From Coprococcus_C sp934318045 (GTDB taxonomy: Bacteria; Bacillota; Clostridia; Lachnospirales; Lachnospiraceae), in the NCBI GenBank assembly GCA_934318045.1, contig CAKREY010000014.1, positions 3,865-67,864 of the forward strand: a stretch of 64,000 nt of DNA, given 5' to 3'. Position 1 is the stretch's first letter, and every line of letters starts with the position of its first letter. A program made the translations under genes and the position numbers. Positions 1-8,206 of the stretch are shown piece by piece. The notes below the pieces were generated by a model. The model had not been told where the DNA came from. It made no database searches and saw nothing but the letters and a program-made list of their open reading frames with translations.

Positions 1-2
1 GT

Positions 3-110
3 CCCTTTGTAGCCAGAGTATTAAGAATTGAGCAGAAAAAGATCAATGATGGACTGGACCGGGCAGATATCATTCAGGATATGCATGGCAGGATTTATAA
101 GGAATGGTAA
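3..110 (+). CDS. 3' end of an unidentified upstream gene (partial)
   Basis: An open frame enters from the left edge and ends at TAA 108-110, giving about 35 C-terminal residues that finish in RIYKEW. It lies directly upstream of the sugar phosphorylase, whose Shine-Dalgarno follows the stop by a few bases, so the two are probably co-transcribed. The visible part is too short to assign a family; a sugar-metabolism role would only be a guess from context. Confidence 0.5.
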   Translation, partial: PFVARVLRIEQKKINDGLDRADIIQDMHGRIYKEW

Positions 111-131
111 GTGAACAGGAGGCTGTGGAAT

Positions 132-1769
132 ATGAGGAAAACAGAAATAGAAGAAAAAAATATGACTGATATAAATAAAATGGAAAATGGCCCAATGCTG
201 AATCTGTATCCGGACAGTCTTGGCGGTGATCTGGAAGTAGTTGCGGATTTATTTGAAAGAGATGGATTTGCAGATGCATTTTCCTCAATATATATACTAC
301 CGAGTATTTACCATTCTGATCTGGATCGTGGTTTTTCTGTAATCGACTATGATCTTGAGGAAACATTTCATTCTGAAAAGGCACTATTACGGTTGGGCAG
401 ACAGAATATTGATCTGAAGCTGGATTTTGTTTTAAACCATGCGTCTGTACAGTCACCACAGTTTCAGGATCTGTTGGAGAATGGCAGTCAATCGGAATAT
501 CGTGACTTTTTTATTGACTGGAATGCATTCTGGGAAAACTGTGGAGAAATGACAGAGGACGGCTATATACAACCGGATCAGAAGTATCTGGATCCGATGT
601 TCTTCCGCAAACCGGGATTGCCTCTGTTGATGGTTGAAATGGCAGATGGCAGCCGGATTCCATACTGGAATACATTTTATCAGGAGATTCGGGATACGGA
701 TGATTATCATACCAGATATTTAGGACAAATGGATCTCAATATTAAATCAGAAAAGGTTTGGGACTTTTATCGTGAAACTATAAAAAAACTGGCAGGTTAC
801 GGAGCAAAGATAATCCGTCTGGATGCATTTGCATATGCCCCGAAAGCACCGGGGCGTGCCAATTTCTTAAATGAACCGGAGACATGGGAATTTCTTGAAC
901 AGATCCATAAGCTTGCAAACCCATATGGAATCCGCCTTCTTCCGGAGATTCATGCCGGATATAAAGAGAAAAAGTATGAGCTGATAGCACAAAAGGGCTA
1001 TCTGACGTATGACTTTTTCCTTCCGGGATTGATCCTGGATGCTCTTTACAGAGGCGATGGCACTTATCTGGAGCAGTGGGCAAAGGAACAGATAAAAGAG
1101 CATATTCATACTGTGAATATGCTTGGATGCCATGATGGAATACCGGTACTGGATCTTGCCGGATTGTTGCCGGACGACAGGATTGAAGATTTGATCCGGC
1201 TGCTTGTGGAGCGTGGTGGTTTTGTAAAGGATCTTCATGGTAATAAAAAGATGTATTATCAGGTAAATACGACGTATTATAATGCACTTGGTGAAAATGA
1301 GCAGGCATTGTTATTGGCCAGAGCATTACAGATATTTATGCCCGGAAAACCTCAGGTCTGGTATCTGGATCTGTTTGCCGGATCTAATGATTATGAGGCA
1401 GTGAAGCGTGCAGGTGCAGGTGGACATAAAGAGATCAACCGGACGAATTTTACACAAAAAGATATAGAGTCAGGCCTTAAAAAGGAGGTCGTAAAAAAGC
1501 AGCTTGAAATGTTGAAATTCCGCAAAGAATTTCCGGCATTTGGATTTGATGCGGAAATGGAAATCCGTACAAAGCCTGCAGCGCAGATCTCTACTCAGGC
1601 AGAAAATGCTTTGCATTTTGCAAAAATACCGGATGAGCAGATGTATAACCGCATTTATATCACCTGGAAAAAGGACGGGTATCTTGCCCGTCTGTCAGCA
1701 GACCTAAAAGCCCATACCTATCGGATTCAGGCTCTTGATCCATCCGGCAACCTGATCTGGCAGATGTAA
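132..1769 (+). CDS. GH13 subfamily 18 glycosyl phosphorylase (sucrose phosphorylase-like)
   Basis: Predicted cytoplasmic phosphorylase that cleaves an alpha-glucoside such as sucrose, sucrose 6'-phosphate or glucosylglycerate with phosphate to give glucose 1-phosphate. The 545-aa length is slightly above the usual 480-500. Expected catalytic residues are visible: nucleophile D231 in RLDAFAY, acid/base E272 in LLPEIHA, and D335 in CHDGIPV; the early LDFVLNHAS motif is also typical. I chose ATG 132 because AGGAGG at 117-122 sits 9 nt upstream; a GTG at 111 is in frame but has no such site. The family is clear, but the exact acceptor specificity within GH13_18 cannot be read from sequence by eye. 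Confidence 0.88.
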   Translation: MRKTEIEEKNMTDINKMENGPMLNLYPDSLGGDLEVVADLFERDGFADAFSSIYILPSIYHSDLDRGFSVIDYDLEETFHSEKALLRLGRQNIDLKLDFVLNHASVQSPQFQDLLENGSQSEYRDFFIDWNAFWENCGEMTEDGYIQPDQKYLDPMFFRKPGLPLLMVEMADGSRIPYWNTFYQEIRDTDDYHTRYLGQMDLNIKSEKVWDFYRETIKKLAGYGAKIIRLDAFAYAPKAPGRANFLNEPETWEFLEQIHKLANPYGIRLLPEIHAGYKEKKYELIAQKGYLTYDFFLPGLILDALYRGDGTYLEQWAKEQIKEHIHTVNMLGCHDGIPVLDLAGLLPDDRIEDLIRLLVERGGFVKDLHGNKKMYYQVNTTYYNALGENEQALLLARALQIFMPGKPQVWYLDLFAGSNDYEAVKRAGAGGHKEINRTNFTQKDIESGLKKEVVKKQLEMLKFRKEFPAFGFDAEMEIRTKPAAQISTQAENALHFAKIPDEQMYNRIYITWKKDGYLARLSADLKAHTYRIQALDPSGNLIWQM

Positions 1770-1839
1770 TGTGTAAATATTAATTAGGATTGACGAATAA
1801 AAGGATGTATGATAAGTTAAATATGTATTAATAAATTGA

Positions 1840-1930
1840 CAAGCAGGAAAGGCACCCTGCGCTCCTGTTATGAGGAACCTGAGATGATGGATACGCAGCC
1901 CATCCGATTTTATAAATACATTTTTGAGAT
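1840..1930 (+). ncRNA. candidate structured leader or small RNA
   Basis: The gap between the phosphorylase and a lipoprotein gene contains nested complementary segments: GCAGG/CCTGC (around 1843-1860), CCTG..GAGG (1864-1876), GGAT/ATCC (1889-1905), and CTGCG (1857-1861) which can pair with CGCAG (1894-1898). It ends in a strong intrinsic terminator just before the downstream start codon, an arrangement typical of a terminating riboswitch or attenuator. I could not match it to a known riboswitch class; the segment GAACCTGA recalls TPP riboswitches but the rest of that fold is missing. Confidence 0.35.
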
Positions 1931-1931
1931 T

Positions 1932-1964
1932 AAGCGCGGTTTGAATAGGAACTGCGCTTTTTTA
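1932..1964 (+). terminator. intrinsic terminator/attenuator before the lipoprotein gene
   Basis: The arms AAGCGCGGTT (1932-1941) and AACTGCGCTT (1950-1959) form a near-perfect 10-bp stem around an 8-nt loop and are followed by a T run. It lies 18 nt upstream of the next start codon, so it either ends the upstream operon or controls entry into the lipoprotein gene. Confidence 0.75.
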
Positions 1965-1981
1965 TAAGATGAAGGAGAAAA

Positions 1982-2632
1982 ATGAAAAGCACAGGGAAAT
2001 TTAAGGCAATTATTTTTATCATTTTGTTATCAGTATTATTGACAGCTTGTGGATCTACTGCGAATGTGAATACAGAAACGGCATCCGTGAGTGACGCTGA
2101 GACTGCACATTTACTAGGAATTATCTCGCTGGAAAACGTTCAAGTGAAGATCGAGAAAGACGGCGCAATTACGAGTGATTATGTGAAGGTTACGGGAAAT
2201 GCATTTGCGGATTACAGTCAGATCTATGGAGATACGAGACTGGAGTATGCAAAGACCGAAGAAGTGAATGGCACAGAATATACGCATACCGTACGCCATG
2301 GACTTACCGTTCAGACGGTGGGAGAGGCGATGGAGGTGAATCGTGTATCCGCGGAAGAAAGCAATGTGAGGGTTGTTGCAGAAGGAGAATTCAAAAATGA
2401 TGCAGGGGGTTCAGTGTCATATCAGGTGATTGATTTTTGTGCATGGAATGCAGGAATCTATTATTTTATCCCAGCGACAGATACGATCACCTATACATTG
2501 GCTTTTTTTACGACTGCAACCGACGGAAAAACTGCACTTTCTCTGGATGAACAGGATATTACGACAGAAGATCTGAAACGGTATAACAGATATTTAGATC
2601 ATGGATATTATGAAATCTGTGTGGATGAGTGA
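1982..2632 (+). CDS. predicted lipoprotein of unknown function
   Basis: 216-aa protein with a basic N-terminus, a hydrophobic segment and a lipobox LLTACG with the lipidated cysteine at residue 23, so it is predicted to be anchored on the outer face of the membrane. The rest is Ser/Thr- and acid-rich with no family I recognise. GAAGGAG just upstream of ATG 1982 supports the start. It is the only gene between the terminator at 1932-1964 and the iorAB operon. Function unknown. Confidence 0.75.
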   Translation: MKSTGKFKAIIFIILLSVLLTACGSTANVNTETASVSDAETAHLLGIISLENVQVKIEKDGAITSDYVKVTGNAFADYSQIYGDTRLEYAKTEEVNGTEYTHTVRHGLTVQTVGEAMEVNRVSAEESNVRVVAEGEFKNDAGGSVSYQVIDFCAWNAGIYYFIPATDTITYTLAFFTTATDGKTALSLDEQDITTEDLKRYNRYLDHGYYEICVDE

Positions 2633-2735
2633 CGGTACGAAAAGCAGAATTGCCGGAAACGTAGAATGAAAAGTAGCTGGTTTGCGCATAGTCTGCTATA
2701 ATAATACATACTTGAAAGAGGAAGGGAGAAGTTAC

Positions 2736-4547
2736 ATGCAGGAATATGTAATGGGAAATGGAGCGATCGCGCTCGGCGCATTGGCAGCAGGCGTCAATCT
2801 TGTGTCCGGGTATCCGGGAACTCCATCTTCTGAAATTGTGGAAACGATATCCAAGTACCCACACGATGGGGTGCATTTGGAATGGTCAGTGAATGAGAAA
2901 GCAGCGATGGAGGTTGCTGCGAGTGCGGCATATGGCGGCGCACGGACGATGGTGACAATGAAGCAGGTGGGCTTGAATGTGGCAGCCGATCCGCTGATGT
3001 CGCTTGCGTATGTGGGTGTAAAGGGCGGCATGGTTGTTGTATCGGCGGACGATCCGGGTCCGATTTCCTCCCAGACCGAGCAGGATACAAGGCGGTTCGC
3101 GGACTTCGCACGGATTCCGGTTTTTGATCCATCTTCACCGGAAGAGGCGTATGAGATGATACAGGATGCATTTGTGTATTCAGAGAAATATAGAACACCG
3201 GTTCTGTTCCGTCCGACGACACGTGTCTGCCATGCGTATGCGTCGATTGAGAATCCGGTTAACAATGGACCAAAAGCATATGATGGCTTCGTGAAGGATT
3301 CAAAGAAATGGGTCATCTTCCCGCGGTTATCCTACATGAATCATGCGATGATCGAGCAGCGGAATGTGGAGATTGGGAAAGATTTTTCTACCTATAAATG
3401 GAATCGCGTGGAAGGCGGAAATTCCAAGAGAGCAGTGATTACGTCAGGAATCAGCTATGCTTATGCGAAAGAATATCTGAAAGACCACACCGATATCAAG
3501 CTCATCAAGCTTGCAACTGCATACCCTCTGCCTGAGGATTTCCTGCTTCAGGCACTCGAGGGCGTGGAGGAACTGCTCTGTGTGGAGGAGCTTAGTCCAT
3601 ATATTGAAGAACAGATTCTGAAGCTTGTTGGAAAGCATGCGCTCTCTATCAAGGTATCGGGAAAATTAGATGGAAAAGTACCGGCGAGTGGCGAGAACAG
3701 CTCGAATCTGGTTGCAGATATTCTGAGCGGGTTCCTTGGCACGGAGAAGCTCGCGCGTGGGTATGATGGCAGCGATGCACCGGCGCTTCCGATGCGTCCA
3801 CCAGTGTTGTGTGCAGGATGTCCGCACCGTGCATCGTTCTATGCAGTGAAGCAGGCGATGAAAGGAAAGAAAGCGTATTTCTGTGGCGATATCGGATGTT
3901 ATACACTTGGAAATGCGATGCCGCTTGATATGGTTGACACATGTCTCTGCATGGGCGCCGGAATCACGATGGCGCAAGGCTTCCACTGGATTGATGGGGA
4001 AGGCACGTGCTTCGGATTCGTGGGCGATTCGACATTTTTCGCATCGGGTATGACGGGTGTCGTAAATGCGGTGTACAACAACGCAGATATGATTCTCTGC
4101 GTGCTGGATAATTCGACAACGGCGATGACCGGTCATCAGCCGCATCCGGGAATCGGACGGAATATGATGGGACAGTTCGTGGACAAGGTAGATATTGCGA
4201 AGGTGTTGGAAGGAATCGGAGTACATATGATCGTGACGGTTAATCCATTAGACCTTGATGCGTCGGTGGCTGCTGTGCAGGAATGCGATAAGCTTCCGGG
4301 CGTGAAAGCGATTATCTTCAAATCGCCGTGTATTGCGATTTCCAAGCCAGACGGCAAATGCCGGATCTCGGAGCAGTGCATCAATTGTAAGAAATGCATC
4401 CGTGAGATCGGCTGTCCGGCACTTATTACCGTAGATGGAAATGTGACGATCGATGAAAACTTATGTACCGGCTGTGGCTTGTGCAGCCAGATCTGCCCGG
4501 TTCACGCCATTGGCGACGATACTCAAAAAGGAGGTGCCACATCATGA
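2736..4547 (+). CDS. iorA: indolepyruvate:ferredoxin oxidoreductase, alpha subunit
   Basis: Catalytic subunit of the enzyme (EC 1.2.7.8) that oxidatively decarboxylates aryl pyruvates from aromatic amino acid transamination to arylacetyl-CoA, passing electrons to ferredoxin; the reverse direction is also used by anaerobes. The 603-aa protein has the N-terminal pyrimidine-binding-type domain (SGYPGTPSSE), a TPP domain with GDIGCYTLG and GDSTFFASG, and a C-terminal pair of 4Fe-4S motifs, CINCKKC from about residue 548 and CTGCGLCSQICP from about 578. ATG 2736 follows GGAAGGGAG; an earlier in-frame start at 2682 lacks this. A TATAAT at 2697-2702 is a likely -10. The stop overlaps iorB by ATGA. 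Confidence 0.95.
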   Translation: MQEYVMGNGAIALGALAAGVNLVSGYPGTPSSEIVETISKYPHDGVHLEWSVNEKAAMEVAASAAYGGARTMVTMKQVGLNVAADPLMSLAYVGVKGGMVVVSADDPGPISSQTEQDTRRFADFARIPVFDPSSPEEAYEMIQDAFVYSEKYRTPVLFRPTTRVCHAYASIENPVNNGPKAYDGFVKDSKKWVIFPRLSYMNHAMIEQRNVEIGKDFSTYKWNRVEGGNSKRAVITSGISYAYAKEYLKDHTDIKLIKLATAYPLPEDFLLQALEGVEELLCVEELSPYIEEQILKLVGKHALSIKVSGKLDGKVPASGENSSNLVADILSGFLGTEKLARGYDGSDAPALPMRPPVLCAGCPHRASFYAVKQAMKGKKAYFCGDIGCYTLGNAMPLDMVDTCLCMGAGITMAQGFHWIDGEGTCFGFVGDSTFFASGMTGVVNAVYNNADMILCVLDNSTTAMTGHQPHPGIGRNMMGQFVDKVDIAKVLEGIGVHMIVTVNPLDLDASVAAVQECDKLPGVKAIIFKSPCIAISKPDGKCRISEQCINCKKCIREIGCPALITVDGNVTIDENLCTGCGLCSQICPVHAIGDDTQKGGATS

Positions 4548-5134
4548 AGAAAGATATATTGATCTGTGGTGTCGGCGGGCAGGGAACCGTGCTGGCATCC
4601 AAAATTATTGCGGCATCTGCGATGGATGAAGGTTCGGCAGTTCATTCGGCAGAGACGATCGGCATGGCACAGCGGGGTGGTTCGGTGACGAGCCATGTGC
4701 GTATCGGGGAGGCATATGCACCGCTGATCCCACAGGGTGCAGCAGATATGATTCTGGCGTTTGAGCCGGCGGAGGCTGTGCGGAACTTAGGGTATCTGAA
4801 AAAGGATGGAATCGTGATCGTGAATCGTGTACCGGTAAAACCGGTGACAGAATCTTTGCAGGATACCGGGTACGACGGCACAGAGATGATTGCGTATCTG
4901 CAGAAGAAATGCAGCTGTATCGTAATCGATGCAGAAAAAATCTGTGCACCGTTTGGCTCGTCGCGATATTTCAACATTGCCATCTTAGGCGTGGCAGTTG
5001 GAAGCGGACGACTTGGAATCAGCAAGGAAACCGTGCTTGCAGAGCTTGAAAGGCGCGTGCCGTCAAAGTATGTAGAGACAAACAAAGCGGCATTTTACGC
5101 AGGTGTTGAAGTGGGAAGCGGAAAAACGTTGTGA
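4544..5134 (+). CDS. iorB: indolepyruvate:ferredoxin oxidoreductase, beta subunit
   Basis: 196-aa gamma-type 2-oxoacid oxidoreductase subunit that pairs with IorA. The N-terminal GVGGQGTVLASKI and the AQRGGSVTSHVR segment are characteristic of this subunit family. The start at 4544 overlaps the iorA stop by 4 nt (ATGA) and follows AAAAAGGAGG, so translation is coupled. A longer in-frame reading from 4463 would lie inside iorA and is rejected. It forms a unit with paaK about 60 nt downstream. Confidence 0.95.
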   Translation: MKKDILICGVGGQGTVLASKIIAASAMDEGSAVHSAETIGMAQRGGSVTSHVRIGEAYAPLIPQGAADMILAFEPAEAVRNLGYLKKDGIVIVNRVPVKPVTESLQDTGYDGTEMIAYLQKKCSCIVIDAEKICAPFGSSRYFNIAILGVAVGSGRLGISKETVLAELERRVPSKYVETNKAAFYAGVEVGSGKTL

Positions 5135-5194
5135 TAGAGAAAATAACGTATCATCAGTCGATATAATAAATCGTATTTGGAGGAGGAACCAACT

Positions 5195-6436
5195 ATGAAA
5201 TTAACAGAGTTACAGTTGTCACAGGTAGACGCGCAGATTAAGCGTCTGATCCAGACAGACAGTTATTATGGCAGAATTTATAAAGAAGCAGGAATCACAG
5301 GTGTTTCAAGTCAGGAGGAGTTTGAGCAGCTTCCGTTCTCCAGCAAGGCGGACCTTCGAAATGCGTATCCGCTTGGAATCCAGGCGGTACCGGATGAGGA
5401 GGTGGTACGAATCCATTCTTCGTCCGGTACGACAGGTAAGCCGGTCATCATTCCTTATACAGCAAAGGATGTGGATGACTGGGCGATTATGTTTGCACGC
5501 TGCTATGAAACAGCAGGAATCACAAACAAAGACCATATTCAGATTACAGCCGGCTATGGTCTGTGGACGGCGGGAATCGGATTCCAGGCAGGCTGTGAGA
5601 AGCTTGGCGCAATGGCAATTCCGATGGGACCGGGTAATACAGATAAGCAGATTCAGATGATGATGGATCTGAAATCGACCGTCCTTACTGCGACATCTTC
5701 GTATGCATTGCTTCTGGCAGAGGAAATCAATAAAAGAGGAATCCGCGATCAGCTGTATCTGAAGAAAGGTATTTTTGGTTCCGAGCGCTGGAGTGAGAAG
5801 ATGCGGGAATACATTAAAAGGGAGCTTGGAGTTTCTCTTTATGATATCTATGGTCTGACGGAGATTTACGGACCGGGCATCGGAATCAGCTGTGATGAAA
5901 ATTCGGGTATGCATTATTGGGATGATTATGTATATATTGAGATTGTTGATCCGAAGACACTTCAGCCGGTACCGGACGGAGAAGAAGGAGAGATTGTTAT
6001 AACAACACTTGTCAAGGAAGGCGCACCGCTTCTGCGATTCCGGACACATGATATCTCCAGAATTATTCCGGGTGAATGTGCATGTGGTAACAAATATCCG
6101 CGTCTTGATATAATTAAGGGACGTAGTGATGATATGTTCAAGGTACATGGTGTCAATATGTTCCCAAGTCAGGTAGAAGAAATCCTCGGCATGGTCGATG
6201 GTGTATCGAGCGAATATAACATTAATATCGCGCATGATGAAGCACATAACCGTGATATTATCATGGTGACTGTTGAGGCGGAAGGCCGTGTGGACTTCGA
6301 GCAGACAGGTCAGACGATCAAGAATCTGTTCAAGTCGAAGATGAGTGTTACACCGAAGATCAATGTTGTGCCGGTTGGAACATTGCCGCGAACAGAGAAG
6401 AAGGCGAAGCGTGTGATCGATCACCGTGAGGTGTAG
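5195..6436 (+). CDS. paaK: phenylacetate--CoA ligase family enzyme
   Basis: AMP-forming arylacetate:CoA ligase, 413 aa, close to the family norm of about 430. The adenylation P-loop SSSGTTGKPVIIPY and the YDIYGLTEIYGPG motif are present, with the C-terminal lid ending in PRTEKKAKRVIDHR. Start ATG 5195 follows GGAGGAGG. Co-location with iorAB suggests interconversion of aryl acids, arylacetyl-CoA and aryl pyruvates, for example scavenging phenylacetate or indoleacetate for aromatic amino acids, or fermenting those amino acids. The aerobic ring-cleavage paa genes are absent, as expected for an anaerobe. Confidence 0.93.
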   Translation: MKLTELQLSQVDAQIKRLIQTDSYYGRIYKEAGITGVSSQEEFEQLPFSSKADLRNAYPLGIQAVPDEEVVRIHSSSGTTGKPVIIPYTAKDVDDWAIMFARCYETAGITNKDHIQITAGYGLWTAGIGFQAGCEKLGAMAIPMGPGNTDKQIQMMMDLKSTVLTATSSYALLLAEEINKRGIRDQLYLKKGIFGSERWSEKMREYIKRELGVSLYDIYGLTEIYGPGIGISCDENSGMHYWDDYVYIEIVDPKTLQPVPDGEEGEIVITTLVKEGAPLLRFRTHDISRIIPGECACGNKYPRLDIIKGRSDDMFKVHGVNMFPSQVEEILGMVDGVSSEYNINIAHDEAHNRDIIMVTVEAEGRVDFEQTGQTIKNLFKSKMSVTPKINVVPVGTLPRTEKKAKRVIDHREV

Positions 6437-6454
6437 GAAAATATATTGATTGAA

Positions 6455-6490
6455 AGAAGAGGACAAAGGATTTTTGTTCTCTTCTTTTTT
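6455..6490 (+). terminator. intrinsic terminator of the iorAB-paaK operon
   Basis: A hairpin with arms AGAAGAGGACAA and TTGTTCTCTTCT closes on a 7-nt loop and runs into six Ts shortly after the paaK stop. Confidence 0.8.
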
Positions 6491-6505
6491 GGTGCCAAAA
6501 ACATA

Positions 6506-6542
6506 TTGACACTCTTCGATAATTATGACATAATAGTGTCAA
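6506..6542 (+). promoter_or_regulatory. sigma-A promoter inside an 8-bp inverted repeat
   Basis: TTGACA (6506-6511) and CATAAT (6529-6534) are separated by 17 bp. The -35 lies in one arm of a perfect inverted repeat, TTGACACT (6506-6513) and AGTGTCAA (6535-6542), so both arms cover the polymerase site. This looks like an operator, possibly for the HTH protein encoded just downstream, but the ligand protein is inferred. Confidence 0.6.
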
Positions 6543-6568
6543 AATATAAATGGCACACGAGGCAAGAT

Positions 6569-6859
6569 ATGATTCAAACATTAGAAGAGGCATTAAAAAA
6601 AATCAATGAGTTAGAGCAAAAAAATAAACAATTAGAAGCAGAATTAGAAAAATATAAAAATCGTGCATACGCGGGTCGGAAGAAACACGATAGCGCATGG
6701 ATGCAGTCTTATAATGCGTTTGTAGTACAGTATGAAAAGGGAAAGACAATTATGGAGATTGTAGAGCAAGGTGACATCAGCAGAAGAACTGCGTACCGAT
6801 ATAAAGCATATTACGAGAAATTAAAAGAGAAAGGAATGGCGGTTGACAAACAGGATTAA
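6569..6859 (+). CDS. small coiled-coil/HTH protein of unknown function
   Basis: 96-aa protein starting at ATG 6569. Its first 40 residues are a Lys/Glu-rich coiled coil (LEEALKKINELEQKNKQ). The C-terminal half has a resolvase-type helix-turn-helix, TIMEIVEQGDISRRTAYRYK, and it may bind DNA. A longer frame from 6446 runs through the promoter and terminator and is not credible. It sits immediately upstream of the toxin-antitoxin promoter, which lies inside the end of this gene, and its own promoter carries an inverted repeat, so it could be a local regulator. No catalytic domain is visible. Confidence 0.6.
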   Translation: MIQTLEEALKKINELEQKNKQLEAELEKYKNRAYAGRKKHDSAWMQSYNAFVVQYEKGKTIMEIVEQGDISRRTAYRYKAYYEKLKEKGMAVDKQD

Positions 6860-6870
6860 CTTGTTATAAT
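6843..6870 (+). promoter_or_regulatory. strong promoter for the putative type III antitoxin RNA
   Basis: TTGACA (6843-6848) and TATAAT (6865-6870), both perfect consensus, with a 16-bp spacer. It overlaps the end of the HTH gene and points at the small RNA ahead of the toxin gene. A strong promoter is expected for a type III antitoxin, which must be in excess. Confidence 0.8.
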
Positions 6871-6876
6871 CATAGT

Positions 6877-6968
6877 CAGATGGAGGGTCCTGCCGATCAG
6901 TGGACTTATGAAACAGAGTATCTCCGTTACGACGGGTACTGAAAAGGCTATGTTTATGCATAGCCTTT
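6877..6968 (+). ncRNA. putative type III antitoxin RNA (ToxI/CptI-like)
   Basis: A non-coding stretch of about 90 nt lies between a consensus promoter and a terminator, directly ahead of a ToxN/AbiQ-family toxin gene. That order defines type III toxin-antitoxin loci, in which a repeat RNA is cut by the toxin and binds it. I see only a degenerate two-fold repeat with a period near 35 nt: TCCTGCCGATCAG.GGACT..GAAA from 6888 and TCCGTTACGACGGGTACTGAAA from 6923. Local pairing GTCC/GGAC and CCG/CGG is possible. The weak repetition leaves the exact antitoxin unit uncertain. Confidence 0.6.
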
Positions 6969-6974
6969 ATTTTT
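6943..6974 (+). terminator. terminator between antitoxin RNA and toxin gene
   Basis: Perfect 10-bp stem AAAGGCTATG (6943-6952)/CATAGCCTTT (6959-6968) with a 6-nt loop, followed by ATTTTTT. Type III systems use such a leaky terminator to keep toxin transcripts below antitoxin RNA. The toxin ATG follows the T run at once. Confidence 0.85.
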
Positions 6975-6975
6975 T

Positions 6976-7560
6976 ATGGATAATGAATGGAATTTATATA
7001 AAGTGAATATGAAATATATTCGGAATCTAAAAAATGTGGAGCAAAAGGCTACAGGTAGAACAAATACGATTTTATCAGTATCGACTCAGACGCACAAACA
7101 AGGCAGACCATTTTTAGGAATTTTGGTATTGGTGAATGAAAGGAAATATTGCATTCCGTTAAGCTCTGTTGAGGAAAAAGAAAAATATAAAAGCATGTCG
7201 GAGAATATAACTTGTAGAAAAATCAGAGATGATGATGGGAATGTAATAGGAATTCTGAATATAAATAATATGATACCTGTGAGGGATGAATATCTTACAC
7301 CATTTGAACTGGAGGAACTACCAACAGATACTCAAATTCAGCTTTCATATAAACGTAAATGTAGACAGGAATTAAAGTGGTGTCGTCTGCACGGGAATGA
7401 AATTCTTCGTTTGGCACAAGAACTACATAGAATTATTTGCAGTGAAGAGCGATTTGCAAAGAGACATATTTGTCCGGATTTTCTATTATTGGAAAAAGAA
7501 TGTGACAAGCAACGAGTTGTATCGAAGCGTGATGAAAAAAAGAGGAATAGAAAAAGATAG
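6976..7560 (+). CDS. type III toxin, ToxN/AbiQ/CptN-family endoribonuclease
   Basis: 194-aa protein matching the ToxN/AbiQ family (usual length 160-200 aa): N-terminal LYKVNMKYIRNLKN, then GRPFLGILVLVNERKYCIPLSS, then GILNINNMIPV, followed by a helical Lys/Arg-rich C-terminus. These toxins are sequence-specific RNases held inactive by a pseudoknotted RNA encoded just upstream and often act in phage abortive infection. ATG 6976 directly follows the terminator and has no clear Shine-Dalgarno, consistent with low toxin expression. The family call is firm from the three motifs; the CptN versus ToxN subtype is not resolved. Confidence 0.85.
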   Translation: MDNEWNLYKVNMKYIRNLKNVEQKATGRTNTILSVSTQTHKQGRPFLGILVLVNERKYCIPLSSVEEKEKYKSMSENITCRKIRDDDGNVIGILNINNMIPVRDEYLTPFELEELPTDTQIQLSYKRKCRQELKWCRLHGNEILRLAQELHRIICSEERFAKRHICPDFLLLEKECDKQRVVSKRDEKKRNRKR

Positions 7561-7628
7561 TTGGTTAATATCTGTAAATATAGTAAGATATTATTTGGAG
7601 TGATAGCAGAGAAAAAGGAGGTCCACAG

Positions 7629-8168
7629 ATGCGAAACATTTTAATTGTAGTAGATATGCAGAAAGACTTTGTAACAGGTGCACTTGCGTCAGCGGAAGCA
7701 CAAGCGATTCTGCCGGAGGTGAAGGCGAAAATAAGTGAGTATGATCGTGCTGGTAAGGAGATTATTTTCACGCGGGATACACATGGAGAAGATTATATGC
7801 AGACGAACGAGGGAAAACATCTGCCGGTTCCGCATTGTATCAAGGGGACAGATGGATGGCAGATCTGTTCAGAGCTTACCGATGGAGTCACTTCGGAATA
7901 TAAGACCGTTGACAAGCCGACATTCGGGTTCTTAGGCTGGAAGGATGTTCTTGCGAGTGAGACCGCGGATGGTTCGGATCTGGATATTGAAATGATTGGA
8001 GTCTGCACGGACATCTGTGTCGTGTCAAATGCTCTTATACTGAAAGCCTTGTATCCGGAAGCCACGGTGCGTGTGGATGCAGGCTGTTGTGCAGGTGTGA
8101 CACCGGAAGCACATGCGGCGGCACTTGTGACGATGCGCGCCTGCCAGGTGGATGTAACCGATAAATAA
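7629..8168 (+). CDS. isochorismatase-family cysteine hydrolase (nicotinamidase-like)
   Basis: 179-aa cytoplasmic hydrolase. It has the N-terminal catalytic aspartate in ILIVVDMQKDFV and the nucleophilic cysteine in GVCTDICVVSNAL, the two hallmarks of this family, plus the metal-site region FTRDTH. Length and motif order fit nicotinamidase (nicotinamide to nicotinate, NAD salvage), though related amidases share them. AAAAAGGAGG 7 nt upstream fixes ATG 7629. It stands alone, convergent with the MerR gene. Substrate assignment is an inference. Confidence 0.82.
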   Translation: MRNILIVVDMQKDFVTGALASAEAQAILPEVKAKISEYDRAGKEIIFTRDTHGEDYMQTNEGKHLPVPHCIKGTDGWQICSELTDGVTSEYKTVDKPTFGFLGWKDVLASETADGSDLDIEMIGVCTDICVVSNALILKALYPEATVRVDAGCCAGVTPEAHAAALVTMRACQVDVTDK

Positions 8169-8206
8169 AGAGCAAGAGATGGATGGTGGGGGAGAAATGG
8201 AATTAT

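Noticed and set aside
1860..1905. TPP riboswitch
   Set aside because: GAACCTGA is present but the upstream CTGAGA core and the pairing scheme are absent, and no thiamine gene follows.
5306..6466. 386-aa minus-strand frame inside paaK
   Set aside because: It is antisense to an intact, conserved gene and its Cys/His/Arg-rich product looks like no protein.
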